In this document: in pieces, positions 1 through 8,727 of the stretch
Layout of the letters: every line of letters starts with the position of its first letter
Position numbering within the stretch: the stretch's first letter is position 1
NCBI GenBank assembly: GCA_029210915.1
Contig: JARGGJ010000005.1
Coordinates: forward strand, 1-64,000
Reading direction: 5' to 3'
DNA length: 64,000 bases
Origin: Patescibacteria group bacterium
GTDB lineage: Bacteria > Patescibacteriota > Patescibacteriia > 2-12-FULL-60-25
Position numbers and translations under genes: made by a program
Notes under the pieces: generated by a model
Databases searched by the model: none
The model's input: the letters and a program-made list of their open reading frames with translations, nothing else
Told to the model about the DNA's origin: nothing

Positions 1-235
1 AAAAAGCCAATAAATTTATCATTGGAGTAACTGGATGTGAAAGAATAAGTACCAGTAATGTAAATAAAAATAACACCTCATGCCGAATTGATTTTTGCAT
101 AATTTTTGTTTTTAAAAATATTTTTCTATTTTGTTTTTTTTATCAAAAAAAAATTTATCCACAAACGAAAATATTTTTTACAAAAAAAAGAATATTTTTT
201 TAATATTCTTTTTATGTTGATTAATATCAAAAAAA
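1..235. other. AT-rich gene-free left edge with one DnaA-box match
   Basis: No coding frame is visible. The stretch is very AT-rich with long A and T runs. A perfect TTATCCACA, the DnaA-box consensus, lies at 155-163. Only one box is visible and no dnaA or dnaN gene lies nearby, so calling an origin is not justified. The first ~90 bases may be the end of a gene outside the window. Confidence 0.4.
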
Positions 236-964
236 CTATTTTTGGAACTCAAAAGTTTGTAAAATTTCTTTGATGGAAATGTTTTGTTCTTTTTGCCACG
301 ATTTTATTTTAAATGGTGGTGGTTCTTGCATCCAAATAAGTTGCGTACTGGAACCGTTTGTATAAACTTTAAATAATCCGGTTTCCGCGTCTGTATTTTT
401 GTTGTAACCTAAAATCCCGGCAACGACTTTACCATCTATAAAATATGAAATGTTTGTAGAGCTGGTAATGGAGTTTTCAAGAGATGTGTTTAGAGTTTCC
501 GAGTAAGGTATTATTTTTAGCCAAGTGTTTTCCGGTTCAGAATCCGTTTCTTCGATTATAGAAAGTTCGGTATCATCGTTTATGTTTGTAACGGAGCCGG
601 GTGGATGTATTAAAGAAACTCCTTGAGCGGTTGAGATAGCGGTTACCCATCCATCCAAAGTTTTTCCTGTTGGTTTTAAGAGAGGTTCGGCTTTTTTTAA
701 TAGTGCTTGTTCTTTTTGTATAGCCTCTAGCGCCAATTGCGCGTTTGTAACTTGCTCGTTGGCTTCGGAAAGTTTTTTGTTAGCTTCCTCGATAGCTTTT
801 TGGCTGTTGTTTAAAGCTTCTTGAGCTTCGAGTTTGGCTTGGTTTGCCTCTTGTGCCAGAGCTTGCCTGTCTTTATTGGCTAAATATAAAAAATAGCCTG
901 TGCCTATGCCAACTACAAAAGCCCCTAATAGTATTGAAAGCAAAACAGACCATATCTTTTTCAT
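236..964 (-). CDS. membrane-anchored coiled-coil protein, unknown function
   Basis: A 242-residue protein not recognised as a named family. Residues 1-28 hold Lys-Lys followed by one hydrophobic helix (roughly 5-28), which reads as an uncleaved membrane anchor or signal anchor. Residues ~30-95 are rich in Ala, Glu, Gln and Asn with heptad-like spacing and form a likely coiled coil. Residues ~100-242 look like a globular extracellular domain with aromatic and Ser/Thr-rich stretches. The topology suggests an outward-facing surface protein held by its N-terminal helix. It is transcribed leftward, away from tRNA-Ala, and no neighbour hints at its job. The real-gene call rests on the signal anchor and uninterrupted frame. 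Confidence 0.8.
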   Translation of the reverse strand: MKKIWSVLLSILLGAFVVGIGTGYFLYLANKDRQALAQEANQAKLEAQEALNNSQKAIEEANKKLSEANEQVTNAQLALEAIQKEQALLKKAEPLLKPTGKTLDGWVTAISTAQGVSLIHPPGSVTNINDDTELSIIEETDSEPENTWLKIIPYSETLNTSLENSITSSTNISYFIDGKVVAGILGYNKNTDAETGLFKVYTNGSSTQLIWMQEPPPFKIKSWQKEQNISIKEILQTFEFQK

Positions 965-1128
965 ATCTTAGCAAGTATAGATAAAGGGCACGGAAGAGGC
1001 AACTTATACAATGCCGGGACAAAACATTAGATGGTTTGAGAGTAGCGCTAAAATTGATGTTTGCTTTTACGACATTTTAATAAGCGATTTTTCTGCATTG
1101 TAATTGTTTATGACGAGAATCGAGGATC

Positions 1129-1157
1129 TTGACGTTTTTTGGTGGATTTTGTATTAT
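1129..1157 (+). promoter_or_regulatory. promoter for tRNA-Ala
   Basis: TTGACG (1129-1134), 17 bases, then TATTAT (1152-1157). Transcription would start near 1164 and run through a ~130-nt leader with inverted repeats into the tRNA at 1297. The rest of 965-1296 holds no coding frame that I can support. Confidence 0.65.
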
Positions 1158-1296
1158 ACGGGCACCGCAAAACGAACCTGTACCTTGTACTTCATCGAGT
1201 TAACTCGATTTTACATCGTACAACGATCGTAGGAAAGATTGGCGATTATGATTTAATCATTGGTAATTCGTAATTGTTGATTGGTAATTGATTTTA

Positions 1297-1373
1297 GGGC
1301 CTTTAGCTCAGCTGGCTAGAGCACCTGCTTTGCAAGCAGGGGGTCAAGGGTTCGAATCCCTTAAGGTCCACCA
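1297..1373 (+). tRNA. tRNA-Ala (TGC)
   Basis: A complete cloverleaf of 77 nt with encoded CCA. The acceptor strands GGGCCTT and AAGGTCC pair, including the G3-U70 wobble that is the alanine identity element. The D arm, a CCTGC/GCAGG anticodon stem with loop TTTGCAA (anticodon TGC at 1331-1333), and a T arm with GTTCGAATCC are all present. A strong inverted repeat that begins in the CCA end follows directly and probably terminates the transcript. Confidence 0.97.
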
Positions 1374-1413
1374 CGTAAAAAGCCGCTTAGAATAATAGGC
1401 GGCTTTTTACGTG
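1372..1413 (+). terminator. tRNA-Ala terminator hairpin
   Basis: The arms CACGTAAAAAGCCGC and GCGGCTTTTTACGTG pair perfectly around a TTAGAATAATAG loop, with the T run inside the 3' arm. An almost identical hairpin follows tRNA-Arg at 58189-58230. Confidence 0.7.
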
Positions 1414-1867
1414 CCCCGTGGTCCGATGAATATCGGACTTTACGGGGCAAAGTAACTTTAGCGCGCGGTTCACGTGGCACAGCCGTGATTATGAAAAAAC
1501 GTGGATTTGATGGATATCAGATTTACGGGGCTTAATCGCTAGATAGCGATTTCATGTGGTACAACCTCTTTAAAAATCGCCCGAGTTAATTGGGGGATTT
1601 TTTTATCTTAGATAGTATCTAGTATACCAGCGTTATAATTATGACGAATGAGGTGTTATTTTGGTATATATCGGAATGAGCTTGCTTTATTTTGGGACAT
1701 GTTATAGTATACCTATACCTGGGGTGGGGGTATCAATCAATTAACAATTAACAATTACGAATTACCAATTAACCCACTACGTACTACTGAACTTTACTCT
1801 GCGCGTAATGCTATGAGCGATGCGTCGAGGGGCGGGATCATTACGAATTAATAATTATTGATGAAAT
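1414..1867. repeat. tRNA-downstream repeat mosaic and intergenic word repeats
   Basis: There is no coding frame. Positions 1423-1610 contain small palindromes (GTCCGATGAATATCGGAC; GATATCAGATTTACGGGG; CTCTTTAAAAATCGCCC) that recur in a different order after tRNA-Arg (58231-58480). Positions 1733-1860 hold word repeats such as TTAACAATTACGAATTACC and AACCCACTACGTACTAC. No promoter for csoR could be settled on. Confidence 0.6.
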
Positions 1868-2155
1868 ATGACTAAAGGGACGCATGTTTGCCAGAGTGAG
1901 AAGACGCTTATAAATTTAAAAAAGGCGAGGAGTCATTTGGATAAGATTATAAAAATGAAAGAGGATGGGGAGTATTGTATCGATATAATGCAGCAGAATT
2001 TGGCGGTTATTGGTTTGCTTAAAGCAGCTAATCAATCGCTTATGCAGGGGCATTTGAATACTTGTTTTGCGAGCGCGGTTAAGGCTAAAAATGCAGAGAA
2101 ACAAGATGAAATGGTAAAAGAAATAATTAGGGTAACTCAAATGTCGACCAAGTGA
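1868..2155 (+). CDS. csoR: CsoR-type copper-sensing transcriptional repressor
   Basis: A 95-residue all-helical protein of the CsoR/FrmR family (DUF156). The Cu(I)-binding set Cys-x-His-x3-Cys is visible: Cys37, His62 and Cys66, with the same 25-residue and 4-residue spacing as Cys36, His61 and Cys65 of Mycobacterium CsoR. Cu(I) binding is known to release such repressors from their operator. The stop codon is one base from the ATG of the next gene, and the copper ATPase follows, so it almost certainly controls this copper operon. No clear SD site precedes the ATG. A formaldehyde sensor (FrmR) is less likely because the third ligand is Cys within the H-x3-C pattern. Confidence 0.9.
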   Translation: MTKGTHVCQSEKTLINLKKARSHLDKIIKMKEDGEYCIDIMQQNLAVIGLLKAANQSLMQGHLNTCFASAVKAKNAEKQDEMVKEIIRVTQMSTK

Positions 2156-2156
2156 T

Positions 2157-3503
2157 ATGTCTAAAAATAATCCAAAATGCAAAACATTATATATACAAGG
2201 AATGCATTGCGTTTCTTGTGAAGCCATTATTTCCGATGAGCTTAAAGGGATTGACGGAGTTACTGTTCACGAGGTTAGTTCTAAAAAGCAGACTGCGATT
2301 TTGAGTTCGGATAAAGAGATTGATGTAAAACAGGTGGAGGCAAAGCTTGAGAAGTTGGGTTATAAAGCTTCGTTCGAATCTAAACCCGAGGTAAAAAAAC
2401 AAAAAGCCAATGCAGAGCAGTGGTTTTGGTCTTTAGCTGTAGTTGGCGGGTTGTATCTTTTATATAAAATATTCAGTTTTATGGATTTTGGGTTTGGTGC
2501 GATCGATATGTCTAACGTTACATATGGCGTCGCCTTCATGATTGGGGTCGTGGCCTCAATGTCGACTTGTCTTGCTGTTGTGGGAGCCGTAGTTGTTTCA
2601 TTTGCGGCCAAGTTTGAATCAAAAGGATCTTTTTATAATGCAAATGTTAAACCGCACATTTTATTTCATGCGGGAAGGATGCTAACTTTTTTTGTGCTCG
2701 GAGCTTTTCTTGGTTATGTTGGGAGCTGGTTTAGTTTGTCCGGTTCATTTATGGGTTGGTTCACAATCGCGATAGCTGTAATACTGGGTTGGTTGGGTTT
2801 GCAGATTCTTGGGTTTGCGCCATCCTTAACATCTGTTGGTATCCATATGCCCAAGGGGGTGATGAAATACTGGAATAAACTGAAAGATTCGGACCATCCG
2901 CTTTCGCCCATGTTGCTTGGAGGTATAACTTTCTTTTTACCGTGTGGTTTTACGCAAAGCATGCAATTATTCGCGGTTGCCTCGGGCAGTGCATTGGTTG
3001 GTGGTTTGACTTTATTGTTTTTTGCTCTGGGAACCGCGCCGATTTTGCTTGGGATTGGAATCGCGACAACGCGGTTTAAGAATAAAAAGTCGGTGATATT
3101 TACCAATGTAATCGGGATTGTTGTTATGGTTTTTGCCTTTTACACATTAACATCAGGCTTGGCCGTGGCTGGCGTGAATATCGATTTTTCCAGTAAAGCC
3201 AACGCAACTCAAGCGATTACTGCGCCAAACAACGCCAATGTACAGATTGTTAATATGGCAGTAGATTTGAAAGGTTATACACCAAGTGTTATAAAATTGA
3301 AAAAAGATGTGCCTGTAAGATGGATTATAGAAGGCAAACAGATATCCGGGTGCACGAATGAGATAATCGTGCCGGACTTGGGAATAAGTAAGAAGTTGGT
3401 GAAAGGTCAAAATATAGTTGAGTTTACTCCCACTAAAGTTGGAACTTTGGGATTTAGTTGTTGGATGGGGATGGTGAGAGGGCAGTTCATCGTCGAGTCG
3501 TAA
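2157..3503 (+). CDS. HMA - SafE/DsbD-like membrane - cupredoxin fusion, copper handling
   Basis: A 448-residue three-part protein. Residues ~5-68 form a heavy-metal-associated domain with GMHCVSC as the metal loop. Residues ~82-330 hold six to eight hydrophobic helices of the TauE/SafE (UreH/DsbD-like) family, including a conserved PCG in FFLPCGFTQS. Residues ~365-448 resemble a cupredoxin fold with possible ligands in SGC and FSCWMGM near the end. The family is known from metal-resistance operons. The likely role is moving or holding copper at the membrane, working with the CopA ATPase downstream. It is one base behind csoR and is probably translated from the same mRNA. The chemistry of transport is inferred, not shown. 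Confidence 0.85.
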   Translation: MSKNNPKCKTLYIQGMHCVSCEAIISDELKGIDGVTVHEVSSKKQTAILSSDKEIDVKQVEAKLEKLGYKASFESKPEVKKQKANAEQWFWSLAVVGGLYLLYKIFSFMDFGFGAIDMSNVTYGVAFMIGVVASMSTCLAVVGAVVVSFAAKFESKGSFYNANVKPHILFHAGRMLTFFVLGAFLGYVGSWFSLSGSFMGWFTIAIAVILGWLGLQILGFAPSLTSVGIHMPKGVMKYWNKLKDSDHPLSPMLLGGITFFLPCGFTQSMQLFAVASGSALVGGLTLLFFALGTAPILLGIGIATTRFKNKKSVIFTNVIGIVVMVFAFYTLTSGLAVAGVNIDFSSKANATQAITAPNNANVQIVNMAVDLKGYTPSVIKLKKDVPVRWIIEGKQISGCTNEIIVPDLGISKKLVKGQNIVEFTPTKVGTLGFSCWMGMVRGQFIVES

Positions 3504-3533
3504 CTCGAAATTAAGAATTATTTATAGGGAAAA

Positions 3534-3610
3534 GTCATAACGTCATAAGGTCATAACGGTGGTAATTATGTAACCCCGTTAAGACGTTACGACGTTAAGA
3601 CGTTAAGACC
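3534..3610. repeat. intergenic inverted repeat of a GTCATAAC/GTCTTAAC word
   Basis: The left arm repeats GTCATAACGTCATAAGG; the right arm is the reverse complement built from GTTAAGACGTTACGAC units. Together they could form a long imperfect hairpin between the two copper genes. The same word family recurs at 63377-63452. Confidence 0.8.
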
Positions 3611-3617
3611 AGTTTAT

Positions 3618-5777
3618 ATGGCTACTAAAGATATAAAAATTGCGGGGATGGATTGCGCGTCTTGTGCTGTAAGTATTGAGAAGACGCTTAAGAAGACTGA
3701 AGGGGTTAAAGATGCGAATGTTAATTATGCGCTTGGAAGCGCCAGAGTTGAGTTTGATGAAAATCGGGTCAGTGATCAAAAGATTGAACAAGCCGTCTCA
3801 AGCGCCGGGCATTATAGCGTTGTGCATGAGGATGATGTTGCTGTGAAAAAAGATGAGAAGACTCAAAAAGCCTGGAAAAAGTTTATTTATGCTCTTGTGA
3901 TAACCATTCCTGTGGCGATGACAATGTTTTTTGAGTTTAAACTTGAAATTGCAATAGCGGGAGTAGATTTGGGGATGTGGATTTTAGCGGGATTAACATT
4001 TATTGCGGTATTTGTGTTTGGATGGCAATTTCATCAGGGGATGGTGAGGCAGTTAAAGAATTTTAAAGCTAATATGGACACGTTAGTGTCTGTGGGAACG
4101 GGAATAGCCTTTGTTTACAGTATTTGGGCGATGTTTAGCGGAGGGCATGTTTATTTTGAGACAGCGGCAATAATTGTTACGCTTATTTTGTTGGGAAAAT
4201 ATTTAGAAGTCAAAAGTAAGGGGAGAGCTTCATCCGCGATAGAAAAGTTATTATCGCTGGGAGTTAAAACCGCACACTTGGTAACCGAGGACGGCGAGCG
4301 GGAAGTTGCAATCGACTCTGTGCAAGTTGGCGACATTTTGATTATAAAGCCGGGAGAGAAGATTCCGCTTGATGGGAAGATTGTTGAAGGAGCAACTTCT
4401 ATAGATGAATCAATGTTAACCGGTGAGAGTATACCGGTTGAGAAGAAAGAAGGGTCGGATGTTTTTGGAGCTACTGTAAACCAAACAGGCGTGATACGAG
4501 TTCGGGTGACGAAAGTTAGTAAAGATACTGTTTTGGCACAAATTATCAAACTTGTTGAAACAGCGCAGATGACAAAAGCTCCGATTCAAAAATTAGTGGA
4601 TAAAGTTGCAGGGGTTTTTGTTCCGGCGGTGCTTATCATCGCGTTAATCACATTTGTTGCTTGGATGATAAGCGGAGCAGGGTTGGAATCGGCGCTTGTT
4701 GCAGGAGTCGCGGTACTAATTATTGCATGTCCTTGCGCACTTGGCCTTGCTACACCGACGGCGATTATGGTTGGGAGTGGGAAAGGGGCAGAGAGGGGAG
4801 TGTTTATTAAAAAACCGCAGAATTTGGAGATGGCGCATAAAATTAATGCAGTTGTTTTTGATAAAACTGGTACTTTAACCAAAGGGACCCCGGAAATTGC
4901 GGATGTGCGTGTCTTTGGAACAAATAATGTTGAAGATGTGATGCAAAAAGCTGCGTCTCTTGAGAAAGATAGTGAACATTCTTTGGCTAAAGCTTTTATC
5001 GCTTACGCGGATGAGCGTCATATAGAGTTGTCGCACGCATTGGGAGTTGAAGCTATCAAAGGAAAAGGAGTTAGAGGGAAAGTTGATGGAGAGGAATTGT
5101 ATTTGGGTAGTGCGAGATTGCTTGAGGAGTTTAACTCGCCGATGGCGGACAATGTAAAATTGGAGTTTGAGTCTATGACCAACTCGGGTTATACGCCGGT
5201 ATTTATCATTAAAGCGAATGAAGTGATGGCGTTGGTTGGCGTTGCTGATAAAATCAGAGAAACGTCAAAAGCTGTAGTCGCAGAGCTGGGGAAGAGGGGG
5301 ATTAATGTTTACATGATAACCGGAGATCATAAAAATACCGCGAATGCCATTGCGAAGCAGTTAAATATCACTAATGTGATTGCTGAGGTTTTGCCGGAGC
5401 AGAAAGCGGAGGAAGTTAAGAAGTTACAAAAAGAGGGAAAGTTAGTTGCATTTGTTGGTGATGGTATTAATGACGCGCCTGCCCTTGCGCAAGCTGACTT
5501 GGGTATGGCGGTTGGAACCGGTACGGATGTGGCGATTGAAACGGGGGATATAGTTCTCATGAGTGGAGATCCGCAAAAAGTTGTTGAAGCGATTGATGTA
5601 TCAAAGCAGACGTACTCAGCTATCAAACAAAATCTTTTCTTTGCATTTATTTACAATGTAATCGCCATCCCGCTTGCGGCACTTGGGTTGTTAAGCCCAA
5701 TGATTGCGGCCGCGGCGATGAGTTTGAGTTCGGTTTCGGTTGTGACTAATAGTTTGAGGATAAGAAGCAAGAGGTAG
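3618..5777 (+). CDS. copA: P1B-type Cu(I)-exporting ATPase
   Basis: A 719-residue ATPase complete for its family. One N-terminal HMA domain (residues ~4-66, GMDCASC) is followed by eight expected membrane helices. The Cu(I)-specific CPC motif lies near residue 370 (ACPCALG), the phosphorylated Asp in DKTGTLT near 414, and the hinge motif GDGINDAP near 614. TGES in the actuator domain is also present. It hydrolyses ATP to expel Cu(I) from the cytoplasm. It sits downstream of csoR and the HMA-SafE fusion, separated by a 114-base repeat-filled gap, and is likely co-regulated. No SD site is visible before the ATG. Confidence 0.95.
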   Translation: MATKDIKIAGMDCASCAVSIEKTLKKTEGVKDANVNYALGSARVEFDENRVSDQKIEQAVSSAGHYSVVHEDDVAVKKDEKTQKAWKKFIYALVITIPVAMTMFFEFKLEIAIAGVDLGMWILAGLTFIAVFVFGWQFHQGMVRQLKNFKANMDTLVSVGTGIAFVYSIWAMFSGGHVYFETAAIIVTLILLGKYLEVKSKGRASSAIEKLLSLGVKTAHLVTEDGEREVAIDSVQVGDILIIKPGEKIPLDGKIVEGATSIDESMLTGESIPVEKKEGSDVFGATVNQTGVIRVRVTKVSKDTVLAQIIKLVETAQMTKAPIQKLVDKVAGVFVPAVLIIALITFVAWMISGAGLESALVAGVAVLIIACPCALGLATPTAIMVGSGKGAERGVFIKKPQNLEMAHKINAVVFDKTGTLTKGTPEIADVRVFGTNNVEDVMQKAASLEKDSEHSLAKAFIAYADERHIELSHALGVEAIKGKGVRGKVDGEELYLGSARLLEEFNSPMADNVKLEFESMTNSGYTPVFIIKANEVMALVGVADKIRETSKAVVAELGKRGINVYMITGDHKNTANAIAKQLNITNVIAEVLPEQKAEEVKKLQKEGKLVAFVGDGINDAPALAQADLGMAVGTGTDVAIETGDIVLMSGDPQKVVEAIDVSKQTYSAIKQNLFFAFIYNVIAIPLAALGLLSPMIAAAAMSLSSVSVVTNSLRIRSKR

Positions 5778-5807
5778 AAGCGCCATGGCGCGTCTGTACT
5801 GGATAAG

Positions 5808-5846
5808 ATATAAAAAAAACACCAACCTTGATCGGGTTGGTTTTTT
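5808..5846. terminator. bidirectional terminator
   Basis: CCAACC (5822-5827) and GGTTGG (5835-5840) form the stem, with T6 on the right and an A run on the left, serving copA and the convergent gene that ends at 5845. Confidence 0.8.
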
Positions 5847-6546
5847 AATCGTCTAATAATAGATTTTTGAGTTCGGGGAGTGTGGAAAGGTCGTGGCCTG
5901 CCATGTGGGCCATTAGAGCCATTTGGGAGCGAAAATGTTTGCTCAATTCTTGGTCACGCATCCTTGCGGTGATGGAGTTGAGCCATTCCATCAGCTCTTG
6001 ATCGCCGATTAAGAGGTGAACTTTTGCATTTTGTTTTTCGAGGGATTGGCCGGCTCGTGAAATATCTCGAATCTCCAAAAGTGAAGAAAGTTGCTTTGCT
6101 GATAGCTTTAGAACATCATCAATAGAGTTAAAGATGCCTCCTTCGATTGAATATTGGTAATCAACCATTTGCATTTTACGAGTTGGAAAAATCAGTTCAC
6201 CTTGGAAATTAAAATCTAAATCAGCGCCGATTAGTTTATTGTATCTAAATAAGTAAGCCGATGATTCAGCTGAATTTTTTTTGCCTGCTTCTTCGGTTTC
6301 GTCGATGCAGATAACCACTTGCCCGGTTTTACCTTGCAGGCGCGATTCGATGTTGCGGAGCTTTGGTTCCACTTCGAAATTTCCGGAGAAACAACAGATA
6401 ATAAAGTCTGTAAGTTTGTCTCCGGTGGTTTTGCCGGATTTGATTCTTTCTTGGAGTGAAGCTAGTTGGTTGTTTGCTTTTGTGCTTTGTTTGTCGGCTT
6501 CTGTTTTAGCCTCGCGCCAAAGCTGTAGATCCTCTTGAATGCTCAT
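5845..6546 (-). CDS. uncharacterised protein, 233 residues
   Basis: No family was recognised. The N-terminal ~45 residues are helical and charged (Lys/Glu/Gln-rich) and could be a coiled coil. A middle part with alternating hydrophobic residues (QVVICIDET, AYLFRYNKLIG) looks alpha/beta, and the C-terminal ~70 residues look helical with several Met and His residues. There is no signal peptide or membrane helix, so it is probably cytoplasmic. The start is supported by GGAGC six bases upstream and by a promoter at 6581-6609. It is a single-gene transcript ending in the shared terminator with copA. Confidence 0.75.
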   Translation of the reverse strand: MSIQEDLQLWREAKTEADKQSTKANNQLASLQERIKSGKTTGDKLTDFIICCFSGNFEVEPKLRNIESRLQGKTGQVVICIDETEEAGKKNSAESSAYLFRYNKLIGADLDFNFQGELIFPTRKMQMVDYQYSIEGGIFNSIDDVLKLSAKQLSSLLEIRDISRAGQSLEKQNAKVHLLIGDQELMEWLNSITARMRDQELSKHFRSQMALMAHMAGHDLSTLPELKNLLLDD

Positions 6547-6580
6547 AGTTTAGCTCCATGGATGTAAAGGTTCTTTTTGA

Positions 6581-6609
6581 AACTTAAATGTTTTTTAACT
6601 AAAAGTCAA
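6581..6609 (-). promoter_or_regulatory. promoter of the 5845-6546 gene
   Basis: On the minus strand: TTGACT, exactly 17 bases, TAAGTT, followed by a ~30-nt leader with an SD site. Confidence 0.65.
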
Positions 6610-6639
6610 AAAAATACCAACCCGTTTTGGGTTGGTTTT
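6608..6639 (-). terminator. terminator of the pgeF-like gene
   Basis: CCAACCC (6617-6623) pairs with GGGTTGG (6629-6635); the minus-strand transcript then runs into a T-rich tract. Confidence 0.75.
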
Positions 6640-6642
6640 AGG

Positions 6643-7440
6643 TTAACGAAGACCGATCACAGCGAGATGCCGGCGAACGTCTTTACCGGCACTGGCGTGG
6701 TTGGAGAAGTATTCGCCGTTTGAGTTTGCAGTGCATACGGAGCTTAGCTCGATGTTTGCTTCGGAGATTCCGGCCAAGAGAAGGTCTTGCCGAATTTTTT
6801 CTTTTGGGTCGTATGTTGAAGCTTCTTCGGCGGTCATGAGATTGTGCAGGGTTCTCTTATAGAGGCCGGTTGTGCAGAGCTCGTAGGCCGAAACGCTGAT
6901 GCAAGGTCCGATATAGCAGTGGATGTCGGTTGCTTGACTGCCAAAGTAGCCGCGCATCATATTGATGGTTCGTCCGACTACTCCGGAGAAAAGGCTGGCT
7001 GTACTGGCGTGCATCAAACCAAAAACTTTTTTGATTGGGTCGTAGATGAAGACAGGGCCGCAATCCGCGGGGCGGATGGTGATTAGGCATTTTCGTCTTT
7101 GGCTCACACAAGCGTCAATTCCAAGATAAGCGGTTTTGCATGAGGTGAAAGTCAGCGGGCCTTTTTCGAAAGCAATTACCTCGTTGCTATATTTGTCGAT
7201 TTCCGAATAACCTCTTTTAAAGATATTCGGTTTTACTACCGCTACACTGCTTCCGTGGCGCAATTCCGGATTAAGGATTTGATAGCCATCGGGGTTCACA
7301 CCAAGTTTTGCATAGAAAGCACGGTTATTTTTATCCGCGTCTGGGTCGCCTTTTTTGTAAGACATGTTACCGTCGGTGGCCGTAGAAAATCCGTAAACGA
7401 GTTCTGAAAATTGTGAAAGGAGCCGGGAATTCGTTGTCAT
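6643..7440 (-). CDS. pgeF: PgeF/YfiH-like multicopper-oxidase-fold protein (laccase domain)
   Basis: A 265-residue protein of the YfiH/DUF152 family, whose best-studied members (PgeF) correct wrongly made peptidoglycan peptides; others act on purine nucleosides. Visible marks are RPADCGPV near residue 126 and GPCISVSAYELC in the C-terminal half. The usual HAGWRG segment is replaced by HASTASLFSG, so the Zn-site His survives but the following residues differ. The ATG at 7440 is chosen over one 17 codons upstream because GGGAG lies six bases before it. A consensus promoter precedes it and its own terminator follows. Activity on peptidoglycan is an inference from the family. Confidence 0.75.
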   Translation of the reverse strand: MTTNSRLLSQFSELVYGFSTATDGNMSYKKGDPDADKNNRAFYAKLGVNPDGYQILNPELRHGSSVAVVKPNIFKRGYSEIDKYSNEVIAFEKGPLTFTSCKTAYLGIDACVSQRRKCLITIRPADCGPVFIYDPIKKVFGLMHASTASLFSGVVGRTINMMRGYFGSQATDIHCYIGPCISVSAYELCTTGLYKRTLHNLMTAEEASTYDPKEKIRQDLLLAGISEANIELSSVCTANSNGEYFSNHASAGKDVRRHLAVIGLR

Positions 7441-7462
7441 TTCTCTCCCTTTCTGTGCTTGT

Positions 7463-7491
7463 TTTGTAGCAAAAAATACCTTTAATGTCAA
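7463..7491 (-). promoter_or_regulatory. promoter of the pgeF-like gene
   Basis: Minus strand TTGACA, 17 bases, TACAAA; the SD and ATG follow at a normal distance. This also argues against the longer reading frame, which would start inside the -35 box. Confidence 0.7.
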
Positions 7492-7554
7492 GGAGTCTTA
7501 GTGGAGTTAAATTGTTTTGGGTGAATATCTACTGACTATCAGTCAGTGGGTTTG

Positions 7555-8586
7555 CTATAAGTTGAGTATGCCTTTGGAAGAAAGGAGAATGGCAATTGGG
7601 CGGGTGGAATCAAATTTGGCTAAAATTATATTGATAATAACCATAATGGGTACACAGAGGAACATGCCTACTATACCCCAAATAGAGCCCCAGATAACCA
7701 GAGAGATAATGATAACAAGAGGGCTTAAGTTTAGGGATTTGCCCATAAGGCGCGGTTCCAGGAAATTGCCGATGCTTATTTGTGTTGCAACAAGCAATAT
7801 TGCCAAGAGAAGCGCGTGACTAAGATCGAACTGTATTATCGAAAATAATACAGGAAGCGCAACCGCAACAAGAGATCCAACATTGGGAATAAAGTTTAAA
7901 ACAAATATCAGAACCGCCCAGAATCCGGCGAATTGAATACCCATGGCCAAAAGAATTATATAGCAGACAATGGCGGTTAAGGCGCTAACAAATGTTTTTA
8001 TTTTTATATATGTATTAATATCTGTTGCGATTTTATCGATAAGGTTTTCGGTTGATTCACGGCGTTTTTTTTCGGGAAATAAAGCTTTAATCTTCCAATC
8101 AAAAGTATGATATTCGAGTAAAAGAAAAAGTACATACAGAATAATCATGCTCATGAAGCCGGCAATGGTTGTAATGATGCCCGCGGCTGTTGTGGCAAGT
8201 GTGCCAACGTTGATCCATTCCGATATTTGGCTGAAGGTGATTTTTTCTTCTAGGTTAAAGCGATTGTTTAGATCGTTTATGAAAGATTGGAATTTTGCCT
8301 GATATTTTGGAGCGGCTTCGATAACTTCGCTGATATTGCTGTTTACGAATCCTACAAATAACCACGCCAGAAACAGGAAAGATAAAAGAGACATTATAAG
8401 TGCAAGCCAGTGTGGAATGTGCCAAGAACCGATTCTTATTTTTTTATATGCACCTGTTAATGCGATAATGATGTACCAAATTATGATGGCGATAACGAGG
8501 GGGATTATAATGGCTTTGCCAATAAACAGGATGTAAAAGGTTAACACCAATCCTATGAAGCCAAGGATAAAAGTATGAATATTCAT
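7555..8586 (-). CDS. AI-2E family (PerM-like) membrane transporter
   Basis: A 343-residue membrane protein with the family pattern: two to three N-terminal helices (residues ~5-85), a soluble amphipathic part (~90-145), then four or five helices including long Ile/Leu/Val-rich segments near the C-terminus (PRLMGKSLNLSPLVIIISL). The AI-2E transporter family (DUF20) is broad: some members export autoinducer-2, others are Na+/H+ antiporters, so the substrate cannot be given. It stands alone, facing away from the HlyD gene, with no SD site before its ATG. Confidence 0.88.
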   Translation of the reverse strand: MNIHTFILGFIGLVLTFYILFIGKAIIIPLVIAIIIWYIIIALTGAYKKIRIGSWHIPHWLALIMSLLSFLFLAWLFVGFVNSNISEVIEAAPKYQAKFQSFINDLNNRFNLEEKITFSQISEWINVGTLATTAAGIITTIAGFMSMIILYVLFLLLEYHTFDWKIKALFPEKKRRESTENLIDKIATDINTYIKIKTFVSALTAIVCYIILLAMGIQFAGFWAVLIFVLNFIPNVGSLVAVALPVLFSIIQFDLSHALLLAILLVATQISIGNFLEPRLMGKSLNLSPLVIIISLVIWGSIWGIVGMFLCVPIMVIINIILAKFDSTRPIAILLSSKGILNL

Positions 8587-8644
8587 ATATGAATTATTTT
8601 GCTAAGTTTAGATAAGAATTTGCTTTAAAAAATGAGATATACAC

Positions 8645-8673
8645 TTGACATTTAATGAGTATTGTGATAAAAA
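8645..8673 (+). promoter_or_regulatory. promoter of the efflux pair
   Basis: TTGACA, 17 bases, TAAAAA, about 55 bases before the HlyD-family start codon. Confidence 0.6.
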
Positions 8674-8727
8674 TGCATTTCTCAAATTTATGAAAGTGAT
8701 GGAGAGAAAATACCGTAAAAAAATATT

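Noticed and set aside
1-235. Replication origin
   Set aside because: Only one DnaA box and no replication genes nearby.
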